Shown: in pieces, positions 24,501 to 35,600 of the stretch
Position numbering within the stretch: position 1 is the stretch's first letter
Layout of the letters: each line of letters begins with the position of its first letter
Assembly: GCF_964355755.1 (NCBI RefSeq)
Contig: NC_092674.1
Location: 28,942,001-29,006,000, forward strand
DNA: 64,000 bases
Direction: 5' to 3'
Origin: Antedon mediterranea
Lineage: Eukaryota; Echinodermata; Crinoidea; Comatulida; Antedonidae
Notes under the pieces: model-generated
Told to the model about the DNA's origin: nothing
The model's input: the letters and a program-made list of their open reading frames with translations, nothing else
The model's database searches: none
Translations under genes and position numbers: made by a program

Positions 24501-27500
24501 ATCTTTGTTGGATAAAGATGATCAAGCCTTTGATTCACTGAACCAGTGCAACAGAAAAAATATTTTGTTGTTTTTTGAAAGGTTTGTTGGATCTTCCATA
24601 AATAAAGAACATATCAACGATTTGCAACGATTACCATGCTACCGTTCAATTCACGATGAATTCATTAATTTGAGTAAAAACAAACGTCATTTTGTTCTTA
24701 ATTCTGATATTCCAATGGCCGAAAAAGAAAAGTGGGTAGATGAAGCAAATGCCGAGTTCATTAAAGATGATGAATCATTGAAAAAACTCTATGTACTTCT
24801 TGGATTGACACAAAGTAGTGAACCAGACGTCTACAAAAGGTTCATTCTACCATCTTTTCACAAATTTACAGATGGTACAAGAGTTGAACACATGGAACAA
24901 ATTCGATATATTGTGGATAAAGCAACTTCTTACAAAGATAAACAAGAAAGGAAAAAAATGATAGAGTCCATGGATTTGAAGAACACGCCTTTAATTTCCC
25001 ATAAAGACCAACCATTGAAACGTATATGTGATTATTTTGACGATTCAGTTCCAATTTTAAAACTTATGTTAGAACCTGAAAGGTTATTACCAGAGGCATT
25101 CTGTGACTATAATTGGAAACCATTTATGACAGACCTGGGTTTGCAAACAAAAGCTACATCTAAACTGGTTTTGGAATTTGCACATGACATCGAACAGAGG
25201 TTGAATAATTCGGAATTCAAGGCACAGTTGAACAAGTCTAAAGCACTTGTTGAATACATTGCAAATTCTGAAGAACTAAAGGCAGAAAAAAGATTCTTAA
25301 GTCAAATCTGTAAAATATCATTTTTAGTACCAGAGGACTTGGACAAGAATCTGTTAACACTTCACGAACGATATCAAGAACCCGGTAAAGTAGGCATAGC
25401 TTACAATGGTGCCTTAACATATAGAAATGTTCACCTGGCATGGACAAGTGCAAGCATTTTACCATACTATGCGGTTCCTAGCACGCTACGTGTTAACAGG
25501 GGTAAATCGTTCACGAATATACTTTCCGACTTAAATATGTCTGACACGCCATCAAGTGATACTGTTCTTAAGCATTGCAAGAACATATTTACACATCTTG
25601 AACGAAAATACTCTAAAAGACATGAAAGCATAGCTATATCCTCGGATTTTAAAAAAGCATTGCATGACGTTATGCAAAAAGTCTATGAGTATTTTTCAGC
25701 CAAATGCAGAAAAAGTAGTGTTGATTGTACATGTATTGTGAAAGAATTAAAAGATATGCCGATCACGTTAGTCGATGACGATAAGATTCTTATTCCAGCT
25801 AAGTATACTGTAAAGTATAAAGGAAAAGTTCTAGCACCATACATACATGAAATACAAGAAACCTTTTCCCAATACATGGATTTCTTTACCAGTCTTGGTA
25901 CTCAGGACAAGTCTTCCATTTGGCAATGTTGTGAAGTTCTCAGAATGATTCATGACGATATTGAAGATCAATCATTTTGTGATAATCCAAATTTAATATC
26001 CAAGATCAAGTATGCTGTTCACAAAATCTTCAAATCTTATGACGAAGAGGACTGGCTACAAGGTATTGACGTGTTGTATCTTCCTAATCGATCTTATCAA
26101 CTTATGGATTCAAGTACTTTGAAGTACTACGACAAACCGATGTTTGAGGTTAGAATGAAAAAGGAAAATGACAAGAATATTCTTTTTAATTTCACCGAAA
26201 TTGAATTGAAAGGTCCTCCTATTGTATACATCAAAAACATGCCAGAGAAACTACAGCCTGGTAAATTCAGCACGGAAGTAAAAGAGTGTATGAGTTCAAA
26301 TCCAATTGAAACTGAATGTCGTCATGCAAAGGAGGAACGTTGTAAAGTATTAAATGATATTCAACGTCAACTCCAAGCTAGGGAATTCCGTCAAGGTATC
26401 TACCGTCTTTTGAAACATGAAGCTAATCAACAGGGCATAAAAGATGCAGACACAGCTTATTCAGAAAAACCTTTGGCATTATCATCCAAACATCTCACCA
26501 TCAAATGTCTCAAAAACCTAGAAATACATCTTGAGCAGTCTGGAAAAGTAATTGAAGGAAGTTCATATGAACCACATTGTTTCTTGGAAAGACAAGACAA
26601 TCATGCAACAATATTCATGAGGCATGTCGATTCAAGTGATTCAGACAACGTTCACACATTGAAGCTAAAGATGGTGTATATAGTACGTGAGCTTACTGGA
26701 GTTCTTAATGACATGGCAGTAGCAATGATGATTGTTAATGATCTGAAAAATATACAAACATCACTTAGTGATCTTAATATTCAGGCTTTAGATGAAAACA
26801 AATCCAACAGAATGTCGTTGCCAGACTTGGGATCACCTGTACGAGATGATGTTGTGGGATCTTTGAATAACGATCCATTCAATGAATTCAGACCTGGGGA
26901 GTATGTTGTATATGAGCTAGACAATGAGGATGAAGTTTATGTGTATGCACAAATATTACAGGAGATCTTGTGCGATATGTCAGGAAGCAGTTCTCTCAAC
27001 AGGATGTACAAAATTGACTATGGAAAAGTCAAAATAGTTAGCACTTTGAGTCTATATAAGTGGCTGCCACGAAGTTCTAAAGAAACAGGTAAACATGTAG
27101 CCATGGAATTACAGCCATATATAGCTCCGGAATATAATCCACCAGGTACTGAAGAACCTTCAATACCTTCAGTACCACGAACATATGACAACCTTGAAGA
27201 AACTAAATCTGAGGTGTCAGACAAACTAGAAGAGATTTGGAAACTTGGAGTTGAAGAAAGAAAAAAGGCAATCAGACGCTTGTATCTGAAATGGCACCCA
27301 GATAAAAATCCAGGTCATGAAGAATTTTGCACTGAGGTATTTAAGCATCTACAAAATGAAGTCATTCGCTTAGAAAAGGGTCTTCCCAGACACAAAGAAT
27401 CAACTGAGAGAAATGAATATCCCTCTGACTTTGGAACATGGAGTACACCATTTAAACAATGGAACGAAAGGGCACGAAGGGATAGAGAAAATAGAAATAG

Positions 27501-27972
27501 TTTCAATTTTGGTTCATCAACTGGATTTACATCCCGAGGTGGAGCTCGACCCTCGACGCCTGAACCTGCAAAAGCGAAGTTATTGCAGAGAGAAGCTCAT
27601 CACGACTTCAATGCAGCTAGTAACGATGTTGATGGCAGTCGTCCAAGTTACAAATGGGCTGCTTATAAGTGTTTGCAAGCAGTTGAAAAATCATTAAAAG
27701 CAGCTATATTATCAAAGACTGGTGGAAATGTAAGGCATGATATTAGACATTTGTTAATCACAGTTGAAGATATACCTAACTGCCCACATGACCTCCGTAA
27801 ACACGTCAATGAACTGTGTACCTATAGTAAGGATCAGAATTTTGCCAGTTATCAGAACGGTAATGAAGCACTGCATAACCTATATAGCAGAGAGGATGCC
27901 GAAGTTTGCATTTCAAATGCACAAGTAATTTTAGACATGATGGACACACTTAGCGATTTAAATAATGATTGA
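9588..27972 (+). CDS. SACS-like: Sacsin-like giant co-chaperone, copy A (5374 aa, 5 coding exons)
   Basis: Coding exons are 9588-9612, 9900-9988, 10420-10690, 11180-12721 and 13775-27972, and the phases close to 5374 codons. The start MSSKVKGKDNYRFGQREPP is preceded in frame by TAA (9564-9566) in the same exon, so no upstream ubiquitin-like domain can be encoded through that exon. Four sacsin repeat regions begin with a GHKL/Hsp90-like fold. Their E-x3-N-[AS]-D-D boxes are at about residues 39-46, 1391, 2424 and 3385, each followed by G-x-[FY]-G-x-G-F-x-S-V-Y-H and ending near a D/S-R-R/H-S block. A J domain (about 5124-5178) and a HEPN domain (about 5250-5368) close the protein. Human sacsin has three repeat regions in 4579 residues. 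Sacsin couples Hsp70-type chaperoning to organelle and cytoskeletal quality control; the role of this paralogue is unknown. The ATG at 13726 is intronic. Confidence 0.93.
13285..13545 (+). repeat. Interspersed repeat in intron 4 of copy A
   Basis: AAAACCTTCTCAGTACAA and a later CAGTACAATTACGATCATTTTGATACC match the repeated blocks at 55179-56075. The family was not recognised. It is probably a fragment of the same interspersed element. Confidence 0.5.
27205..27955 (+). other. Copy A C-terminus: J domain, Gly/Ser/Phe linker, HEPN domain
   Basis: The J domain spans about 27205-27385, with WHPDKNPGHEEF and the catalytic HPD at about residues 5150-5152. HPD is the motif that stimulates Hsp70 ATPase. 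A basic and FGSSTGF-containing linker follows. HEPN (about 27595-27955) begins HHDFNAASNDVDGSRPSYKW, followed by AYKCLQAVEKSLKAAI, RHDIRHLLITVEDIPNCP and a final helix with ISNAQVILDMMD. In human sacsin this domain dimerises and binds nucleotides. Confidence 0.9.
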
Positions 27973-28195
27973 TTCACCTAGCATAATATTATGTTTAAGT
28001 TACGAACATTAATGGGAAGTTTCAAATCAATTAAACTATTAACATGATTATTAATGGTTGAATCATTGAACTGCCATCTTTGCAAAACAATTCACAACTA
28101 TAAATCTACACCAGGCTTAATCTTGTTTTAACAAAAATTAGAAATTACAGTCCAAATAAACAAATTGAATTATTTTTATTAAAGTTACAGTGTAA

Positions 28196-28300
28196 AGCTC
28201 TTTCAGCACTATCAAACTAGTTAGACAAAAAATGTGATGTGCCCAAATATGGTAGTAATATGATCGTATCGCCTATTATGGACATCACAGGAACAATCGG
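28196..28300 (+). mobile_element. MITE copy 3, truncated
   Basis: ACTATCAAACTAGTTAGACAAAA, GTGATGTGCCCAAATATGG and TAGTAATATGA follow the order of the intact family members. The right terminus is missing. Confidence 0.65.
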
Positions 28301-28552
28301 AAGGAACAAGCACCAACAAAAAATGCACTAAAAAATGCAAATTTTGCTATACAGTAAATGACATTATGCTTATTAATGTGTAGGTACCATAATGTATTTT
28401 CTATATAATTATTATGTACTGGTAATTCTTCAAATTACTACAAAATGTTAATAAATGTATGAATAATAATTATAATAATGTATAACAACATTTTTTAAGG
28501 CAGATTAATATTATTATTGAAAGAATGGTTTCATAGTTCTTGTGTCACTATA

Positions 28553-28579
<27 letters not shown>

Positions 28580-28588
<9 letters not shown>

Positions 28589-28850
28589 ACATCAGGTAAA
28601 GAAAATTAATTCTAAACTACCCAGTGATATACTGAAAATTTAATTAATTAATTTGAAACGATAAAGATGAGGAAATCTGTGAGAATGAGAAAAAGTCGCC
28701 CCAACCGAGACTCGAACTCGGGCCGTCTGCTTGATATGCAGCTGTCCTAACCATTAGACCTAACACATTAGGCAAAGAACATTAATTCTAAACCGCCCGG
28801 TGATATACTGAAATTTAATTAATTAATTTGAAACGATATATATATAGTTT
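28580..28850 (-). repeat. tRNA-derived SINE, tail-head-tail composite
   Basis: On the minus strand, a tRNA-like head (about 28685-28765) has an A box around GGTCTAATGGTTAGGAC and a B box GAGTTCGAGTCTC. The same roughly 85-base tail lies on both sides. It contains TTTAGAATTAATGTTCTTTGCC and AAATTAATTAATTAAATT, at about 28580-28665 and 28763-28848. The arrangement suggests two overlapping insertions or a dimeric source. The acceptor ends do not pair, so it is not a functional tRNA gene. Confidence 0.7.
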
Positions 28851-30031
28851 GGCCAATTAGCCGGATGTCACCTGTCTTTTACTGAAGCTAAGCATTTTTG
28901 TATAATTTCATATATAACAGTACATAAGAGTAAATAAAACATACTATTAAGACAGTGTGAGGAAATGGATGTCAAATATCGTAGTAAATATAAGTATTCC
29001 GAAACACTAAATATATATATATAGTAATATTACGCGAACAAGTTTTTACTCGCATGCGTTTTTGATTCAATCGTTGATAAAACCCTTCTCTTTTTTTTGC
29101 AAATGTGTTAATTTACTATTTTAAATTCTGTAGAATTATGTTAAAATTATACAATTATGTTTGTTTGCCATTGTTTGGTGTGTGTATTTTTTTGTAGAGT
29201 TAGGTCTAAAGTCGATTTATAAAGAAATAAAAGTTATTTTAATTTTGTTTGATAGTTTATTGTAAATTGATCCAAAGCAATAATAAGAAAAAGAACTGAA
29301 TTATGATTTGTATCAATTTGGTCAACACTTGATTGAAAATCAGGTCAACACTTGATTGGAAAAAATGAATAAGCATTTTGTACTGTTGCCTTTTTGTTTT
29401 CCTTAGTTAGAAGGAATGAAGGCGCTGTTTGCGTGGATGGATTTGTAAGGATAATTACATTTAAAATATAAAATAAAATCATTATGAATCACACAGATGT
29501 TTAAACCGTATTATTTATTGTGTTTTTGTCTTTTTTTTTTCATTTAACCAACGAATTCGTATCATTGACGATTTACTCGACGCATATAATTTAGTATTCT
29601 TTTATTACCGTCTTGATAAAAACAAAAACACTGATTAGAGGGAGGTGGGGGTTGGGGTCGGGATTCGGGTCATCATTACTAGCTAACTAATAAGAAACAT
29701 TGATTGAATCCTATAAACCATAACCGATAACACCGCTGTTTTCTTCTATAAATACACAGATATTCGCTGCATTATAAAACAAGTTTTATCGGATTGCTCA
29801 CCATTTTGATTTATTTAGTTTGTTAATGATGACGATATTATTTCAATATAATAGTCTTCGTGATGCCAATTTTAAAACTCCGAATGTATGATAAAGAGAT
29901 ACGAAACAATAAATACCAGTGTTATGTTTTATCCGGCGGATTTTTGCCTTTGCCTTAATACTCATATATGTTTAGGAATATTGATGGTTGATTTATATTT
30001 ATGCCTATATATAGTACTAAAATACATTCCT

Positions 30032-30198
30032 TAAGTTCTGTCTACACTATCAAACTCGTTTGACAAAAAAAGTGTGATGTGCTCAAATATGGTGGTGATA
30101 TGCCCAAATATGGTAGTGATATGACATCATCATCATGTCCATATGGGCACATCACATTTTTTTTGTCACATAAAGTTTGATAGTGTAGATAGAGTTTA
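30032..30198 (+). mobile_element. MITE copy 4, near intact
   Basis: Terminal inverted repeats TAAGTTCTGTCTACACTATC and GATAGTGTAGATAGAGTTTA bracket two CCAAATATGGT(A/G)GTGATATG internal repeats and a CACATCACATTTTTTTTGTC block. The TA ends suggest a Tc1/mariner-type MITE. Confidence 0.8.
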
Positions 30199-31366
30199 AT
30201 ATCGTTATCTTAATCATTGTCAGTATCACCATCATAACCATCATATTATTATTCTAGCTATGACTGGACGCCCACCTGCATTCCTGAATTTGAAAGAAAT
30301 CCAATATCGCATATAGCAAGAAGTGTTACTGACCAGAAGACTAATGTTCCATGGTCTTGTGGTCCGTCGCTGAAAGAAGAACAAATAAATAACTTTGCAA
30401 TAATGTGTAATAATAAAAATAAATATATAGCTTTGCTTGTATTTTAAATGTTTACTTAATAGAATAATCTTAATTGAATAAAGCTCATTAATTGACTGTC
30501 AATAGAACTATAGGGATGGAAATTGTAAGTTACAACCTTCTGATGACAATTAATTCTATTCATTTTGATACCCATCACCTCTAGGACCATTGTGTACAAC
30601 GAGATTCTAAAGATTAAGAAGCAAGACATTTTGAATATTTTGCGTTTGACTTTCGATTCTTTTCCTTTCAAAATTATTCATATCCTGTTTGACAGTTATT
30701 GGCCATGCAAATATTTTTTAAAATTCACTTTTCACGACGCTTTTGAGAGGGCAGGGGATGTTTTTTTGTTCACATCGATAGTTACATCATAGTGTTGTGG
30801 GAGTAAACACATTGCTCCACAAACAGCAGTATGACACCCATATGCAAGAGACACACGATCCCATTAAGGAACACTTTACCGCGAAAAGAGGATATACGAA
30901 TGTAAGAATAAATGCACTGTTGTGTGACAAATTGTTGATTCAACCGTTATTAACGAGAAAATATTTTTCCAAAAACAACAAAAAAGACCATAATTATTTA
31001 TATTAATTTATATCGCTATACAATACAAAATGGATAGAATTGGGTGGCGGCAGACAGTAGGTTCACATTACTGAACAAACACTGTCGTTTTATTTAATTT
31101 TAAATGTTTATGAAATTGATTGTCAATTTCATTATTAAATAAATTTTCACACATATTAAAATAATATTATATATTTTATCAGGAAACTGCTGACTTTTGA
31201 AGCTATATTTAATATGGTAACTTTACTTTTATTATTGCAACACCGATTCACTTTTTGTTTCATATTGTTTATTAGGAAATGAATAATAATAATATTCCCT
31301 GATGGTGGTAGTGTAGCGTACATGCACTCAATCAAAAATACTGTTGAGGATTATCTTAATATCTTT

Positions 31367-31605
31367 AACCATCCAATGAAAGACGAGTGTTATTTTGGAA
31401 ATTCCCAGTAAAAAAAACCACCTTACGTGGCCGGATACCATTCGCCTGTTAATTAAGTCACGTGATTCCGACTATTGTATGAAGATGAACAAACACGACG
31501 AAGCACGCTACATTAATGACCCACTCTGCACGAAGATGGAAGGGTGCATCAGGTGGTAGCCCAAAGAAAATGTGAAGAAGTCCAATTTACAGATATTTAC
31601 TACAG
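31367..31605 (+). promoter_or_regulatory. Putative promoter and leader exon of sacsin-like copy B
   Basis: Counterpart of 5820-6029. It carries CATCCAATGAAAGACGA (31370-31386), a kappaB-like GGAAATTCCC (31397-31406), TTACGTGGCCGGATA (31423-31437, identical over 15 bases to copy A) and AGTCACGT (31456-31463). It then has AAAGAAAATGTGAA and a TACAG-GTTGGTA donor-like junction at 31605/31606. No clear TATA box lies at the copy A position. The 5'-leader intron would run to the acceptor at 32580. Confidence 0.55.
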
Positions 31606-32099
31606 GTTGGTACGCCCATTTATCACACTTGTTTCGGCCAAAATCTAATCATATAGTGCTGATAATATTATAGGGCTATAATATAATCTTATACAAACAT
31701 ATTAATATTGAATGATCGATTTTTTAGTCCAAAATAAATTATAATGATAATGCTGTGTGTGGTGGGATCATTGACATTAGTATTTATTTTGGTTCTTTTG
31801 TCATTTCCCATTGACATGCTTTCTGCTTGTTTGGTTCTATTGTGTTCAATCAGACAAGGAGTTATTTTATATTTATATTGACATTTATGAGCCACGAACT
31901 GTCACTAGGCTACTACAAAAACACACAGTACATATTTAGTATATAATAGGCCTACCTAGGCCTAACTTTTCTTTTATGATCATGAGCTTGTTACTTGAGA
32001 AATTAACACAGTAGATATACTTGTTGATTGATTGATTGAAATATATATTTATACTGGGTAACCTGTTAGTGGTTGCATGAAAAATGGATACAAATTAGT

Positions 32100-32270
32100 T
32101 GGAAATTCCCAGTCAAAAAACTGTTCGTAAGGTAATCATTTTTACTGATGTTAGTAATTTCCGCCATTGAGGTATGACACGACCTAAGTGTCATAATTTA
32201 CCAGCCGCCTAACAGGAGCCATGGATCAGAGGGTGCGAGATAATAATTTACCCGATTATAAATACCCTGT
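32100..32270 (+). promoter_or_regulatory. Possible second promoter of copy B
   Basis: A second GGAAATTCCCAGT (32101-32113) is followed by an A-run and GTAAGGTAAT, echoing the start of the upstream module. An ATTATAAATACCC TATA-like word lies near 32256. It sits within the presumed leader intron and may mark an alternative start or an eroded duplicate. Confidence 0.3.
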
Positions 32271-32615
32271 CTCCCTCGTGTGCTAACAAAAATTGCTGTC
32301 AGACCATGGCTTACGGTATGGTACAAAGTGGGTTTTCACTGATCTCGCTTCTAGGAATTCCCTTAAAATCACATATTTAAGCATACGGCGTATGGCTGGT
32401 TTCTGTCAAGGGGAAGGTATGAAAATAGTAAATGTGAAACTACCAATTTTCCATTTAATTCAACAACACAACGCCATCTTCTATTTGTGAAATGGAGTAA
32501 ATGTGAATGCAGCTTTAGTTACGTAATCACTATGAATAACTATGAATGTTTTTAATCACAATTATAATTATTTACCTTAGGATCTGGAATTGAATAGCAA
32601 CAAATATTATTCATG

Positions 32616-35600
32616 ATGTCTGATGAGGATGAAGGCGAAGGTAAGTAAACCGAAAAACAATTATGAAATGATATGAAGAAATGGAGGAGGTCACCATGAC
32701 ATCCTTTGATATTATATTGCTTCCCCTGGAAAAATAATTTGTTTACATTTTTTTTTATATGCCATTTTAATGTCACATAATAGTTATTCACTTTGATCAA
32801 AAATTTGATTGAAAAAGAAAATATTTACCTGAAAAAATGTACTTTAAAGCAAAAAATAGTCAAGTTGACTGGAAGTCAATGTTTTTTTTTTATTGAATTT
32901 CACCATTTATTTTGTCTTTTTATAAGTGACAAACTTATTTTTAAAGTTTTTTTTTTAGCAAAAGTGATTAGATTTATTAAAACTGCAAAATGACCTTTTT
33001 AAGGTGTTTTTTATTATTATTTTTTATTCATTTTTTTTTGGGTGACAATATAATACATCTGGGTGACATGCATGTATTAAAAGTTCTCAAATAAGATGAT
33101 GAGATAGTCCAGGAGAGGATCCAGGATTTTTAAACAGGGGAGCGCTGACATGATATTTATAGTATGTCAAAAAGTATTCCATAATCAATGTAATTTTAGC
33201 TGTCAAAAGTGGCAACTTAAGAGCTATTCCTGGATCCGCCGCCTCTGTAAGTATGCAGCGAAGACAGAGAAGTTCTAACATCATGATACACAACTGGGCC
33301 AAGATGCACAAAGTGTTTCAAATCAAATCAAATCACTTTTTTCGTCCTCATTAGGGAAATATTTTTAGTGTTATTTCATGGTATAGTACATAAAAAATCT
33401 AAAAACATTTTAAGTATTTTAAGAACACTAAATATTAAATACTTACTTTAATATTATGAAAAAGGGAATAAATACTGTACTGTTACACCAAAAAACATCA
33501 TAAGGCCAAAAAAAAATGCTTATTTGGAATGCATTTTTTTTTCTTAGATAATTTTACTTTTGGCCAAAGAGAGCCGCCATTGGTAGATTATGTCAAGCAA
33601 ATACTTCGAAATTACACAGGTGGTCAGTTGTTAAAGGTAAATGGAATTATCACTTATTAGCAATAATCCACAATATTTATTAACACTTTGACTGCCAGAG
33701 GTTTTTCCAGTTAGAAACCGCCAGTGTTTTTAGCCCAGTTTGATGTTTTTATTAAAGCTGATTGAAACTATATGTGATCTGATTTATATGTAATTTAGAC
33801 TAAAATAATCATAAAGATTTTAGCTTTACAATGGTACCAAGAACGATTTGAAAATCGCTATATGTAAATCGTAATAGTAAAATAAAAGTAACCCACTTTT
33901 TTAGTTTTTCGTAGTTTCGCGCAAGAAAGTCGAGATATTCGCGATTTTGTGCAAGACATCACAATATGAAAATATCGCCCGGTGAGATCAACAAACAACA
34001 AAAAAGTTACTTACACGGCACCGATAGGCCAATAAAAACAAGTTATCACTATCAAAAAATGTATTACATTTTATAAATCATAAATCTTACATCAATGTTT
34101 CGCCAAAATCCACATAGTAAAGACACCAGGCCTAGTTAACCAGGCCTAAAGTTGGTCCTGAACCGTTTTACGACTAGGCCTAGCCTAGCCTAGTACTACT
34201 AGCCTAGTAAACTGATGATAATACCATATACCATTTCTAAACAAGTTTGTTGCGTGAAACTCGGTCACTTACAGTGAAACACCAAAACAATTAGGGTGTA
34301 CATACAATAATAAAATTAAAGACTTCATATATTGAAAATGACTCCATTATTTTTTATTCTGAGATAACAAACAAACATGCCAATCTACAAAAACCTTTGT
34401 AATGCTTCGGCGGCATAGCTAGCGCGCGACCGATACACATTGCGCCAAGCCATAGCTCTACGTGCTACTGTGATGCGCGGTGTACAGTATGTTGTTTCGA
34501 CAGGTACCATTTTGACAGTCGTTCATAACCAGATCAGTTACTTTCAAATAGTAAAATATTGACGGTCCAGACCGAATATAGTGTCCATGTTTATATTATA
34601 TACCAATAATTAACCTATCTACCGGTTAAAAATGCGAAACATGAAGATCTTCGTGTTTGGCAGTCAAGCGTTGTGTTTCCAAACATGAAGATGGCAGTCA
34701 AAGTGTTACAAAAAACAATTACGGTAATGTGCCTTTGATATGGGTGGCAATATTCTCACGCTGGAAGGTTAAACTATATTTAAGCTCTGTCTACACTATC
34801 AATCTAGTTTGACAAAAAAAAGTGTGATGTTACCCAAATATGGTAGTGTTATGCACAAATATGGTAGTGATATGAAATCATCATGTCCATATATGGATGG
34901 GCATATCATATACACATATTGTTTTGTCACATAAAGTTTGATAGTGTAGACAGAGCTTTGATATGTTGTTTATTTATGTTTCGATGTAGTTTTATAATTA
35001 TTTTTATATACAGGAGTTGACACAAAATGCAGATGATGCTGGTGCTGCGACAGTCAAATTTTTATATGATGGACGACAGCATGGCACAGATCGTCTGTAT
35101 CACGGAGAAGGAATCGGCGATCTATCACCTTACCAGGGACCAGCTTTGTGTGCGTTTAATGATGCAACATTTCGAAAGAATGACTGGAGTAGCATACAGA
35201 ATTTGTCGAGATCTGGAAAGAAGGACGATCCAACAAAAGTTGGTCGCTTTGGAATGGGATTTGTGTCCGTATATCATTTGACAGGTATTCAATTGCAACC
35301 ATGTGTGTCACATTATAATTTTATGCTGTAATATGTACAGTATGTGCCCTAAATACTTCCAAATCTTCATTTGAATAATAGATTACTATTTTTTTTTGTT
35401 CTATTGCTCTTAATTTACTTAATTGTATCTTCAATACCATGAGGTATGGTTTATGAACATTGTTAGAACATGACATGTACATTTTCTTATAGCCTTTGAT
35501 TATATTTTTGGAATTTCCCGCTATAAATGTTTTGTTTTGTTATTGTTTTAATTAAATGAATTATTTCCAAATGTGCATGCATGTATGTATCATACAACTG

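Larger units (their letters stand above)
27973..31366. other. Intergenic region between the two sacsin-like genes
   Basis: It holds the 3' UTR of copy A, with a possible polyadenylation signal AATAAA at 28155-28160. It also holds two MITEs, a composite SINE and an AT microsatellite (about 28555-28585). A tail region at about 29026-29520 resembles DNA downstream of copy B. No coding region was recognised, including the weak open frames at 30456-31006. Confidence 0.6.

Noticed and set aside
28690-28765. Functional tRNA gene on the minus strand
   Set aside because: A and B boxes are present, but the two acceptor-stem ends do not pair and SINE tails flank it.
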